A program made the translations under genes and the position numbers. From Algiphilus sp965216485 (lineage in GTDB: Bacteria > Pseudomonadota > Gammaproteobacteria > Nevskiales > Nevskiaceae), in NCBI RefSeq assembly GCF_965216485.1, contig NZ_OZ244162.1, positions 868,001 to 932,000 on the forward strand: 64,000 nt of DNA. The letters run 5' to 3'. This document shows, piece by piece, positions 45,208 through 53,701 of the stretch. The notes under the pieces were generated by a model that made no database searches, was not told where the DNA came from, and was given only the letters and a program-made list of their open reading frames with translations. Within the stretch, counting starts at the first letter, position 1, and every line of letters starts with the position of its first letter.

Positions 45208-45294
45208 ATCGATCTCCGGTTGCGTCGCGTGCCCCATGCCCGCGACAGCAGAACATGCTATTTTTGGAACGCGGAAAGCGCTAGATGGGGTAAA

Positions 45295-45311
45295 TGCAAC
45301 TAACCGTTGCA
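45295..45311. promoter_or_regulatory. Putative LysR operator TGCAAC-N5-GTTGCA
   Basis: A perfect 6-base inverted repeat around TAACC, 17 bases upstream of the LysR GTG start and within the 121-base divergent gap with the pirin gene. It is a good candidate for the regulator's own binding site. Confidence 0.55.
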
Positions 45312-45328
45312 ATAATGGAACAATAGCT

Positions 45329-46234
45329 GTGCAGGATCTGAACGACCTCTCCTACTTCGTGCATGTGGTGGATCACGGCGGTTTCGCGCCGGCGGCCGCC
45401 GCCCTGGGCATGCCCAAATCCACCCTGAGTCGGCGCATCGCCCGACTGGAAACGGCGCTTGGGGTGCGCCTGCTGCACCGCTCCACGCGCCGGGTGACGG
45501 TCACGGAACTCGGCAAGAGTTACTACCAGCGCTGCCGCGCCATGCTGATCGAGGCCGAAGCGGCACAGGAGCTGATCGAACAGAGCCGTTCGGAGCCCTG
45601 TGGTCTGGTGCGGATTACCTGCCCGGTGGCCATGCTCGACATGAATATCGGCGCGATGCTCGCCGACTACCTGGCGCGCAATCCGCGGGTGGCGATGCAG
45701 CTTGATGCCACCAACCGTCGGGTGGACGTACTGGCCGAAGGCGTGGATGTCGCCATCCGGGTCCGGCCGCCGCCGCTGGAGGACAGCGAACTGGTGTTGC
45801 GCGTCCTGGGCGAGCGTCGGCAGTGTCTGGTGGCCAGCCCTGCGCTGCTCGCGGCGCATGCCACCGTGACGCACCCCGGGGAACTCGATCGCCTGCCGAG
45901 CATCGGGCTGGGCACCACCCTTCCGGAATGCCGCTGGCGTCTGCTCGGGCCGGAGGGTGCCGAGGCACTGGTGGAACACCAGCCGCGTCTGATGACGCGC
46001 GACATGTTCGCCGTGCGCCGCGCCGCCGTGGCCGGCGTGGGGGTGGCGCAGCTGCCCACGATGATGATGCGTCAGGAGCTTGCCGAAGGCGCGCTGGTGC
46101 GCGTCCTGCCCGAGTGGGCGCCACAGGCGGAGATCATCCATGCCGTGTTTCCCGCCCGGCGGGGGTTGCTGCCTTCCGTGCGCACCCTCATCGACGACCT
46201 CGTCAGCGCCTTCGCGGCCCTCGACGATGACTGA
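45329..46234 (+). CDS. LysR-family transcriptional regulator
   Basis: A 301-residue LysR protein of the CrgA-like group. GTG 45329 is taken as start because it places DLNDLSYFVHVVDHGGFAPAAAALGMPKSTLSRRIARLETALGVRLLHRSTR at the N-terminus, as in relatives. A substrate-binding-like domain follows with VDVAIRVRPPPLEDSEL. It is divergent from the pirin/isochorismatase set and is followed by a TauE/SafE gene. Confidence 0.92.
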   Translation: MQDLNDLSYFVHVVDHGGFAPAAAALGMPKSTLSRRIARLETALGVRLLHRSTRRVTVTELGKSYYQRCRAMLIEAEAAQELIEQSRSEPCGLVRITCPVAMLDMNIGAMLADYLARNPRVAMQLDATNRRVDVLAEGVDVAIRVRPPPLEDSELVLRVLGERRQCLVASPALLAAHATVTHPGELDRLPSIGLGTTLPECRWRLLGPEGAEALVEHQPRLMTRDMFAVRRAAVAGVGVAQLPTMMMRQELAEGALVRVLPEWAPQAEIIHAVFPARRGLLPSVRTLIDDLVSAFAALDDD

Positions 46235-46270
46235 GGCCCAGCTGCTGCCTGCCGGCGGGAGCGCCACCCC

Positions 46271-47014
46271 ATGACCCACCTGCTCTGGGGGGATGCCCTG
46301 TTCTGGCTCTTGGCGGTGGTGGGCGTCTTCCTGACCGGCATCTCCAAGAGCGGCTTTGCCGGTGGCGCCGGCGTGGTGGCGGTGCCCTTGCTGGCGCTGG
46401 TGGTCTCACCGGCCCTGGCCGTCACCCTGATGCTGCCGCTCTTGCTGGTCATGGATGCGCAGATCATCACGCATCACCGCCGCACCCTGTGCCCCGGCGA
46501 ACTGCGTGCCTTGCTGCCGGCTGCCCTCGTCGGCATTGCGCTGGGCAGCTATCTGCTGACCGCGCTGCCCGAGGCGCCGCTGCAGCTGCTGCTGGGCGGC
46601 ATGTGCATCGCCTTTGCCGCCGTGCAGTGGCGGCGGCCGCGTCTCGCCGCGCGCCGCGGGCTGGGTGCCGTGATGGGGGTCATCGCCGGTGTCACCAGCA
46701 CGCTGATCCACGCCGGCGGTCCGCCGCTGAACATGTATCTGGCCACCCGGCAACTGGCACGGGCGGTCTGGCTGTCCACTGCGGCGGCCTTCTTTGCCAG
46801 CATCAATGTCGTCAAGGTCTTCGCCTATCAGGCGGTCGACCTGTGGGAGCTGGACGCGCTGCTGCTCAGTGCCGTGCTATTGCCGGTGGCGGTGGCCGGC
46901 ATTCTTGCCGGGCATCGCATCCAGGCGGTGCTGGATGAGGCCACTTTTCAGCGCGGTGTCATGCTCTGTCTTGGATTCTCGGGGCTGCTGCTGATCGCCA
47001 AGGGGTTGGCGTGA
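46271..47014 (+). CDS. TSUP-family (TauE/SafE) membrane protein
   Basis: A 247-residue permease with about 7-8 helices. The TSUP repeats show as LTGISKSGFAGGAGVVAVPLLAL in the first half and GVIAGVTSTLIHAGGPPLNMYLATRQL in the second. The family exports or imports sulfite, sulfoacetate or other organosulfur anions. It starts 36 bases after the LysR gene and probably shares its transcript. Confidence 0.9.
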   Translation: MTHLLWGDALFWLLAVVGVFLTGISKSGFAGGAGVVAVPLLALVVSPALAVTLMLPLLLVMDAQIITHHRRTLCPGELRALLPAALVGIALGSYLLTALPEAPLQLLLGGMCIAFAAVQWRRPRLAARRGLGAVMGVIAGVTSTLIHAGGPPLNMYLATRQLARAVWLSTAAAFFASINVVKVFAYQAVDLWELDALLLSAVLLPVAVAGILAGHRIQAVLDEATFQRGVMLCLGFSGLLLIAKGLA

Positions 47015-47035
47015 TGCAGCGGATGCCGGCACCGC

Positions 47036-48223
47036 TCAGCCGAACAGCCGCATGGCGTACCAGTAGACGCCCATGCCGGCAGCCGAGGCGGTCATTGCCG
47101 GCGCCAGTGGCAACCGGACGCGGTTTGCTGCGCGTAGCAGCGGCCAGGCGATGGCAAGCAGCAAAAGCTGCCCGGTTTCCACCCCGAGATTGAAGCCCAG
47201 CAGCGCCAGCACGCGCGACTCCGGCGGAAGCGCCATGTCGTTGAGAATGCCGGCGAAGCCGAAGCCATGGAACAGGCCGAAGGCAGCAGTCAGGGTCAGC
47301 CGCAGCGCAGCGCCTTGGGCGGCATCGCGTGTCGCCAGGCCCATGTAGCTGATCGTGGCGAGCACGATGCCCGCCACCACCAGCCAGGGCATCACCGGTG
47401 ACAGCGCCGCGAGCAGCAGCAATGCCGCAGCCAGGGGCACCGCGAGGCGGCGCGCGCCAGCATCCTGACGCACCGCGCTGTCGAGTGCGACCAGCACGAT
47501 GGACAGCGCGATGAAGGCTTCCACCGCGCCACTGTCGGGCCGGGCGATGTCCAGAACCGCCAGCGCCAGGGTCAGGCTGTGACCGACGGTGAAACCGGTG
47601 GCGAGGATGACCACTTCGCGCAGGCGGCGCGCAGCCACGATCAAGGCGAGCAGGAAGACCAGATGATCCCAGCCGGTGAGGATGTGGATCACGCCCAGCG
47701 CGAAGAAGGCGGAAACGCCTTCGGGGGCGTTGCCGCTATCGGCACGCTGATCGGCACGCCAATGCCAGCTGTGGGCATCCCGCGTGAGTACCGCAGTATC
47801 CGGGGCGTCGGCGTCGCGCTGCAGGCTGGCGACATGGCTGTGCGCGACGTCGCTGTCGGCGAACAGGCGAAGCTCCACATGGCTGGGCGTGCCGCGGCAA
47901 TGCAGCTGCCAGCGGTGGATGAGGTCGCCGGCGCGCAGTTCTGGCAGCAGCGCCGCCTCGGCGCGGCAGGGCCCTTGCGCATCGTGCAGGCGAAGGCCGC
48001 GCTGCAGCAGGGCCGCCGCTTCGCTGCGATAGTCCGCGTGGGAGGGATGCAGACCCAGTCGGGTCAGCTCCTGCTGGGGAATCACCATGCGCACGACGGC
48101 CCCGGCGTCGCTGGATTGCCAGAAGCTGTGCGAGCTGCTCCGTGTATGGGCTTCGCTGGCTGCACTCCACCAGGCCAGCAGCACGATCAGTGCGCCGCTC
48201 CAGCCGAGGCTACGGCTGCGCAT
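47036..48223 (-). CDS. HupE/UreJ-type membrane protein, module 2
   Basis: A 395-residue protein from ATG 48223, longer than the module 1 copy. It has a signal/anchor helix, then a His-rich periplasmic domain (HSHVASLQRDADAP, RDAHSWHWRADQRAD) to about residue 168. The membrane part begins FFALGVIHILTGWDHLVFLLALI (His180, Asp186, His187), with FGLFHGFGFAGILND and FNLGVETGQLLLL. The motifs match the module 1 copy position by position. It overlaps the foldase gene by 14 bases. Confidence 0.86.
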   Translation of the reverse strand: MRSRSLGWSGALIVLLAWWSAASEAHTRSSSHSFWQSSDAGAVVRMVIPQQELTRLGLHPSHADYRSEAAALLQRGLRLHDAQGPCRAEAALLPELRAGDLIHRWQLHCRGTPSHVELRLFADSDVAHSHVASLQRDADAPDTAVLTRDAHSWHWRADQRADSGNAPEGVSAFFALGVIHILTGWDHLVFLLALIVAARRLREVVILATGFTVGHSLTLALAVLDIARPDSGAVEAFIALSIVLVALDSAVRQDAGARRLAVPLAAALLLLAALSPVMPWLVVAGIVLATISYMGLATRDAAQGAALRLTLTAAFGLFHGFGFAGILNDMALPPESRVLALLGFNLGVETGQLLLLAIAWPLLRAANRVRLPLAPAMTASAAGMGVYWYAMRLFG

Positions 48224-49043
48224 CACTGACCTCGACGCCGTAGCGCGCACGCAATGCGTCCAGTCGCTGTGCCAGCAGCGCTTCGGCGCGTTCCCGCTGC
48301 AGCGCGTTGCGCACGGCGTTCTCCACCTGCGCCAGCGCCGGCGTCCGGGCGTGCTCGCGCGTCTCCAAGCGCAGCACAAGAAAGCGGCCACCGGCTGCCA
48401 GTGGCGCAGCGACTTCGCCGGCTTCCAGCGTTGCGACGGCGGCCACCGCCTCGGGTCCGAGGTAGTCGCGCAGGGTATCGGTCGGCACCAGGCCATCGGG
48501 CAGGGGGGCGCGGTCCGCGGTGGGTGGCTGTGCCGATGGCGCGCGCAGGGTCTCGGCCAGGGTCTGGGCCGCTTGGGCGTCGGCGGCGTACCAGGCGCGC
48601 ACATGCAACAGGTCCGGGCCGCGGAAGCGTTCCGCATGGGCGTCGAGATAGGCCTGCAGCGCGTCCGGATTCAGCGCCTCGGATTCGGCCTCCATGCGAA
48701 TCATCGCAAGCACTTCGTCGACCAGGGCATCACGCAGACGCGGGGCGCGCAGCGGCAGATCCAGCGCCTTGCCGTATTGCGCGAGCAGCCGCTCGTTGAT
48801 GAGCTGGTCGAGCACGTGTGCACGCGTTGCCGCGTCCAGCGGTGCGCGACGATCCGCGGCCACGGCCTGCAGGGCCTCGCGGTATTCGTCTTGGGTGATG
48901 CCTTCCTCGCCCACGGTGGCGACCAGCGAGGGCTGAGACTGCAGGGCTGGCGCCTGGACCTCGACCAGGCCCATCATGGCCAACGCGAGACCGATCAGCA
49001 GGCCCGCGATGAGCCAGGGAGTAAAAGCATGCGGTGCGTGCAA
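48210..49043 (-). CDS. Membrane-anchored PpiC/SurA-like foldase, module 2
   Basis: A 277-residue protein. The likely start is TTG 49043, with GAGG 7 bases upstream and no ATG before the anchor helix WLIAGLLIGLALAMMGLV. It has the SurA-type N-terminal helices (ITQDEYREALQAVAADRRAPLDAATRAHVLDQLINERLLAQYGKALDL). A diverged parvulin region includes LEAGEVAAPLAAGGRFLVLRLE. Its organisation and length match 30482-31321. It diverges from the DUF3604 gene across an 80-base gap. Confidence 0.82.
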   Translation of the reverse strand: MHAPHAFTPWLIAGLLIGLALAMMGLVEVQAPALQSQPSLVATVGEEGITQDEYREALQAVAADRRAPLDAATRAHVLDQLINERLLAQYGKALDLPLRAPRLRDALVDEVLAMIRMEAESEALNPDALQAYLDAHAERFRGPDLLHVRAWYAADAQAAQTLAETLRAPSAQPPTADRAPLPDGLVPTDTLRDYLGPEAVAAVATLEAGEVAAPLAAGGRFLVLRLETREHARTPALAQVENAVRNALQRERAEALLAQRLDALRARYGVEVSDAQP

Positions 49044-49084
49044 GCGAAGGCCTCGTGACTAGGAAGGGAACACGGTAGTTGCTA

Positions 49085-49111
49085 GTCTACAATTAGACAA
49101 AATGTAAAAAA
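49085..49111. promoter_or_regulatory. Inverted repeat and shared motif before module 2
   Basis: GTCTA-CAAT-TAGAC (49085-49098) is an inverted repeat in the short AT-rich gap between the foldase and DUF3604 genes. Overlapping it, 49093-49111 reads TTAGACAAAATGTAAAAAA and matches TTTGACAGCCTGTAAATAA (33717-33735, before module 1) at 14 of 19 positions. It may be a common regulatory site. Some similarity could come from AT-rich promoter composition. Confidence 0.38.
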
Positions 49112-49123
49112 GCGGGAGGGGAC

Positions 49124-51367
49124 ATGCGCCGGATGCTTCGAAAGGTACTGGTGGTGCTCGCACTGGTCGCGCTGATCATCGGGGTCGTGATCATCGATCG
49201 CCAGGGTATGCCGGAGAGCGCCGGCAACATTACGCAGGCGCAACGCGAAGGCGTGCTCTACGACCAGTTGACCCAGCGCAAGGCGGCGCAGACGCTGGGC
49301 GTGGCAGCGCCCAAGCAGATCCTGTTCGGCGATGTGCATGCGCACACCACCTTCTCGATGGACGCCTTTGCGTGGAGTATTCCCTTGCTCGGGGGGAGCG
49401 GGCTGCACCCGCCTGCCGATGCCTGCGACTACGCCCGCTTTGTGGCCAATCTCGATTTCTGGGCGCTGACCGATCACGCCGAAAGCCTGACGCCGCGCCA
49501 CTGGCAGATGATCACTGACACCGTGCGGGCCTGCAATGCGGCGGCGGGCGACCCCACCAACCCCGATATGGTGACCTTCGTCGGCTGGGAATGGACCCAG
49601 ATGGGCAATACCGCGGAGACCCACTACGGCCATCGCAACGTCTTTCTGCTGCACGACGATCCGGCGCGTACGCCGGTGCGGCCCATTGCCTCCGACAGCG
49701 TGGCCTTCCGCGCCATGCGCAACGATCCGCTGAATCCCTTCGAGAAGTATGTCGGGCCCTATCTGGCCGATTTCTCTTCACGTCAGCGCCAGTTCGATCA
49801 GCAGCACAAGCAGGCCGAGCTGCGCAGCGTGCCAATCTGCGAGGCGGGGGTGCCCGTGCGCGAATTGCCGGCGGACTGCATCGAACTGGCTGCCACACCC
49901 GCCGAGCTCTTCGACAAGCTGCGCGACTGGGGCTATCCCGCCATGGCGGTACCGCACGGGACCACGTGGGGCTTCTATACGCCGCCGGGTGCGGACTGGG
50001 ACAAGCAGGTGGTACCGGAGCAGGCCGACGCCCAGCACCAACGGCTGATCGAGGTCTTTTCCGGGCACGGCAATGCCGAGCCCTATCGCTCGTGGCGCGC
50101 CATGCGGCGTGATGCCGATGGCGCGCCGGTGTGCCCGCCGCCCACGCCCGATTACCTGCCGGGCTGCCACCGGGCAGGTGAGCTGATCCGGGCGCGCTGC
50201 GCCGATCCTGACAGCGCCGACTGCGACCAGCGCGTGCGCGAGGCACAGCAGGCCTATCTCGCCGCCGGCCGGGCCGGGCATCTGGTAGTGCCGGGGGCCG
50301 AGGTGGCAGACTGGCTGGACGCCGGGCAGTGCCGCGATTGCTATCTGCCGCCGTTGAACCACCGGCCGGGCGGGGCCGTGCAGTACATTCTGGCCAAGCG
50401 CAACTTCGAGGCGACGGATGACGACGGTGCGCCCTTCGGCCTGCGCTTCGGCTTCATCGGCTCCAGTGACAACCACAACGCGCGCCCCGGCAACGGCTTC
50501 AAGGAGCGCGACCGCAGCGCCATTGCCGATGTCTATGGCGCGCAGAGTGGTTTCGCGCAGCGCTTCTTCGCGGACGCCGCCAAGCGCGACGGCGATGCGG
50601 CCCGTGCCGAGCCCTTCGAACTCGGGGCCAGTCCGTACAACTTCCTGCAGGTGAACGAGTCGGAGCGCCAGGCGTCCTTCTTCTACACCGGCGGCCTGAT
50701 GGCGGTGCACAGCCAGGGGCGTGATCGGCGCGCGATCTGGGACGCCATCGAACGGCGCGAGGTCTACGCCACCTCGGGCGAGCGCATGCTGCTCTGGTTC
50801 GACCTGCTCGACGCCGGCGCACGCGTGCCCATGGGCAGCATCGTTGAAAGCGCACAGTCGCCCACCTTCGAAGTGCGCGCATTGGGCGCCTTCGAGCAGC
50901 GCGACGGCTGTCCGCAGTCGGCCATCGATGCGCTTGGCGCGGACCGGCTGCAGCAGCTTTCCGGCGGCGAGTGCTATCACCCATCCGATCAGCGCAAAGC
51001 AGTCGAGCGCATCGAGGTGGTCCGTATCCGGCCCCAGATCGCGGCCGACGAAGCCATCGACACCTTGATCGAGGATCCGTGGAAAGTCCTGCCCTGTCCG
51101 GCTGGCGGCAGCGGATGCACGGTGCAGTTCACCGACCCGGACTTTGCGGCCGAGGGGCGCGAGACGATCTACTACGTGCGCGCGCTGCAGGCACCCACTG
51201 CCACCATCAATGCCGGTGGCCTGCGTTGCCGCTACGGGCCCGATGGCGCCTGCGAGGCGGTGGACCCCTGCTACGGCGATACGCGCACGCCGGCCGAGGA
51301 CGATTGCACGGCACCGGCACGCGAGCGTGCCTGGTCGTCACCGATCTATCTGCAACCGTCGCGCTGA
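49124..51367 (+). CDS. DUF3604 (PHP-like metallohydrolase), membrane-anchored, module 2
   Basis: A 747-residue protein with GGGAGGGG ribosome binding site and an N-terminal anchor helix (VLVVLALVALIIGVVII) in place of the lipobox of module 1. The signature FGDVHAHTTFSMDAF carries His72 and His74, followed by WALTDHAES and FIGSSDNHNARPGNG. It ends AWSSPIYLQPSR, parallel to the other copy. It should face the periplasm. It diverges from the foldase-HupE pair and is followed by GST-like and DsbA-fold genes. Confidence 0.88.
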   Translation: MRRMLRKVLVVLALVALIIGVVIIDRQGMPESAGNITQAQREGVLYDQLTQRKAAQTLGVAAPKQILFGDVHAHTTFSMDAFAWSIPLLGGSGLHPPADACDYARFVANLDFWALTDHAESLTPRHWQMITDTVRACNAAAGDPTNPDMVTFVGWEWTQMGNTAETHYGHRNVFLLHDDPARTPVRPIASDSVAFRAMRNDPLNPFEKYVGPYLADFSSRQRQFDQQHKQAELRSVPICEAGVPVRELPADCIELAATPAELFDKLRDWGYPAMAVPHGTTWGFYTPPGADWDKQVVPEQADAQHQRLIEVFSGHGNAEPYRSWRAMRRDADGAPVCPPPTPDYLPGCHRAGELIRARCADPDSADCDQRVREAQQAYLAAGRAGHLVVPGAEVADWLDAGQCRDCYLPPLNHRPGGAVQYILAKRNFEATDDDGAPFGLRFGFIGSSDNHNARPGNGFKERDRSAIADVYGAQSGFAQRFFADAAKRDGDAARAEPFELGASPYNFLQVNESERQASFFYTGGLMAVHSQGRDRRAIWDAIERREVYATSGERMLLWFDLLDAGARVPMGSIVESAQSPTFEVRALGAFEQRDGCPQSAIDALGADRLQQLSGGECYHPSDQRKAVERIEVVRIRPQIAADEAIDTLIEDPWKVLPCPAGGSGCTVQFTDPDFAAEGRETIYYVRALQAPTATINAGGLRCRYGPDGACEAVDPCYGDTRTPAEDDCTAPARERAWSSPIYLQPSR

Positions 51368-51377
51368 GGGGCACGCC

Positions 51378-52403
51378 ATGTCCACGCAGAATCGCTATCG
51401 CCTGATCGGGAGCACGCCCTCCCCGTACTCCAACAAGCTGCGTGCGCTGATGCGCTATCGCCGCATCCCGCACGACTGGGTGCCGCGCACTGCGGCCATC
51501 GAATCCGAGATCGCCCACGTCAAGCCGCAGCTCGTGCCCATGCTGCGCTTTCCGGACAGTGCCGAGTATCGGGTCGACTCGACGCCGCTGGCCTACGCCC
51601 TGGAGGCGCGACACAGCGCGCGATCGGTCATCCCCGACGATCCCGGCGACGCCTTCGTCTGCCAGCTCATCGAGGATTTCGCGGATGAATGGCTGACCAA
51701 GATCATGTTCCACTACCGCTGGTTCTACGCGGCGGACGCCGATTTCGCACAGGCCTGGATCGTTGACGAGCATCAACCCGGTGCCAGTGACACGCGCCGC
51801 GCACAGGCCATGGAATACATCCGCCAGCGCCAGGTCGGGCGCATGGCGATGGTGGGTTGCACCGAAAATAACGCCCCGCTGCTGGAAGCCAGCTTCGCGG
51901 CCTTGCTCGACGTGCTCGAAGGCCAACTGCACGGCGCGGCCTATCTCTTCGGCTCGCGGCCCTCGCTCGCCGATTTCGCGCTCTACGGGCAGCTCAAGAT
52001 GCTCGCCACCGATCCAACGCCGCAGGCCATCGTGCGCCAGCGCGCGCCGCGACTGGATGTCTGGCTGCGGATGATGGACGACGCCTCTGGCGTAGAGGGC
52101 CAATGGCACCCCACCGGAGACGCGCCCAGTGCCGTGCTGCGCGGCCTGCTGGAGCTTGTCGGTACCGACTATCTGCCCTTTCTCGTGGCCAATGACGCCG
52201 CCATGGCACAGGGCAGCGAGACGGTGACGGTACCGATTCGCGGTGGCCAATTCGAGCAGGCTCCCTTCGGCTATCAGGTGAAATGCCTGCGCAGCCTGCG
52301 TGCCGGCTTTGCCGCTCTCTCCGAACCCGATCGGGTGCATTGGTCGCCGGTGCTGGAGGCCACGGGCTGCCTGCCCATGCTGGCCGAGGGGAGTGCGGCA
52401 TGA
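51378..52403 (+). CDS. Long glutathione S-transferase-like protein (third copy)
   Basis: A 341-residue GST-like protein from ATG 51378. The N-terminal thioredoxin-like fold reads YRLIGSTPSPYSNKLRALMRYRRIPHDWVPR and the helical domain has LHGAAYLFGSRPSLADFALYGQLKML. Its C-terminus is extended beyond normal GSTs, like the copies at 35801 and 37535, but it has PYSNK where those have YFSGK. It overlaps the next gene by 4 bases (ATGA). Confidence 0.84.
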   Translation: MSTQNRYRLIGSTPSPYSNKLRALMRYRRIPHDWVPRTAAIESEIAHVKPQLVPMLRFPDSAEYRVDSTPLAYALEARHSARSVIPDDPGDAFVCQLIEDFADEWLTKIMFHYRWFYAADADFAQAWIVDEHQPGASDTRRAQAMEYIRQRQVGRMAMVGCTENNAPLLEASFAALLDVLEGQLHGAAYLFGSRPSLADFALYGQLKMLATDPTPQAIVRQRAPRLDVWLRMMDDASGVEGQWHPTGDAPSAVLRGLLELVGTDYLPFLVANDAAMAQGSETVTVPIRGGQFEQAPFGYQVKCLRSLRAGFAALSEPDRVHWSPVLEATGCLPMLAEGSAA

Positions 52404-53701
52404 GTGCCCAGCAACCCCGGCCGCCGCTGAAGGCGCATGTCGCGCACTGGCTGATCCGCCACCAGAATTCTATCCACCGGCTGCGTGCGCGCGGCTTCGG
52501 TCTCGACGCGCTGCGCGGGCGCCCGCCGACCTTGGAGCTCTACTATGAGCCAGGTGACCCGCACAGCCATCTTGCCGCGCAATTGTTGCCGGCGCTCGGC
52601 GAGCGGCTGCGCTGCCCGGTGGTGATTCGCGTGGTGGGTGCGCCCGAGGAGGCGCTTTATCCCGAGGCCGACAAGCAGCGGCAGTGCGCGCTGGACGACG
52701 CTGGCATGGTGGCGCCGGCCTACGGGTTGTCCTTCCCGGCTCAGGCGGTACTGCCGGATGCACCCTCGCGTCAGAGAGCGGCAGCGACGCTGCTGCAGGC
52801 CGCCGAGGCCGGCCGCTTCGCCGAGGTGGAGCCCGGCATCGCGCAGGCGCTGTTTCGTGGCGAGGCCATCGCAGTGCCGGATCCCAGTCCGGATGCGGAC
52901 GCGGTGGCCCAGCGACTGGCGGAGAATGGCCGTCGCCGCGCGCGCCTGGGGCACTACCTGCCTGGCATGTGGCAGTTCAATGGGGTCTGGTACTGGGGTG
53001 TGGACCGCATGGCGCATCTGGAGGCGGCGTTGCGCGAAGCCGGCCTGCTGCAGGGCGAGAGCCCACTGCTGCGTTGCCAGCCGGAAGCCGCGCGCCTTCC
53101 GGAAGGCCTGTCGGCACAGGCACCGCTGGAGTTCTTCTACAGCTTCCGCAGTCCCTATTCCTACCTGGCAGCGGTGGATGTGCAGCGGGCGCAGGCGGAT
53201 TGGCCGGGGCCGATGCATGTGCGGCCGGTGCTGCCAATGGTGATGCGGGGCCTCAAGGTGCCCGCGCGCAAACGGATGTACATCGTGCGCGACACGTACC
53301 GCGAGGCGCAGCGCCGCGGCCTGCCCTTCGGTCTGGTGGCCGACCCGGTAGGGGCGGGGGCGGAGCGCTGCCTGACCAGCTTCACCCTGGCCGGCGGCAC
53401 CACGCAGCAGTTGGCGCTGCTGGTGTCGGCATCGCGGGCCATCTGGTCGCAGGGGGTGGATGTGGCGACCGACGCCGGTCTGCGTGCGGTGAGCGAGGCG
53501 TCCGGCATGGACTGGGCGACAGTACGCGCCAAGCTCGACGACGGCATGGACCTGACGCAGGCGGAAGCGAACCGGCAGGCGCTGTTCGCGGCGGGCCTCT
53601 GGGGGGTGCCCAGTTTCCGCTATGGCCCGCTGGTCACCTGGGGTCAGGACCGCTGGTGGCTGGTTGAGGAGGCACGTCGCCGTGTGGCGGCGGGTGTCTA
53701 G
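52400..53701 (+). CDS. Tandem DsbA-fold protein (2-hydroxychromene-2-carboxylate isomerase-like)
   Basis: A 433-residue protein with two DsbA/kappa-GST-like units. The first starts near residue 43 with LELYYEPGDPHSHLAAQLLPAL. The second starts near 235 with PLEFFYSFRSPYSYLAAVDVQRAQADW and ends LFAAGLWGVPSFRYGPLVTWGQDRW. Neither has CxxC, so it is not a disulfide oxidase. The second unit fits 2-hydroxychromene-2-carboxylate (HCCA) isomerase, a glutathione-using enzyme of aromatic degradation. It ends overlapping the convergent cyclase gene by 4 bases. Confidence 0.85.
   Translation: MSAQQPRPPLKAHVAHWLIRHQNSIHRLRARGFGLDALRGRPPTLELYYEPGDPHSHLAAQLLPALGERLRCPVVIRVVGAPEEALYPEADKQRQCALDDAGMVAPAYGLSFPAQAVLPDAPSRQRAAATLLQAAEAGRFAEVEPGIAQALFRGEAIAVPDPSPDADAVAQRLAENGRRRARLGHYLPGMWQFNGVWYWGVDRMAHLEAALREAGLLQGESPLLRCQPEAARLPEGLSAQAPLEFFYSFRSPYSYLAAVDVQRAQADWPGPMHVRPVLPMVMRGLKVPARKRMYIVRDTYREAQRRGLPFGLVADPVGAGAERCLTSFTLAGGTTQQLALLVSASRAIWSQGVDVATDAGLRAVSEASGMDWATVRAKLDDGMDLTQAEANRQALFAAGLWGVPSFRYGPLVTWGQDRWWLVEEARRRVAAGV

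Noticed and set aside
48224..48637. An upstream extension of the module 2 HupE gene
   Set aside because: It is a shifted reading of the foldase gene. The signal peptide and family match start at 48223.
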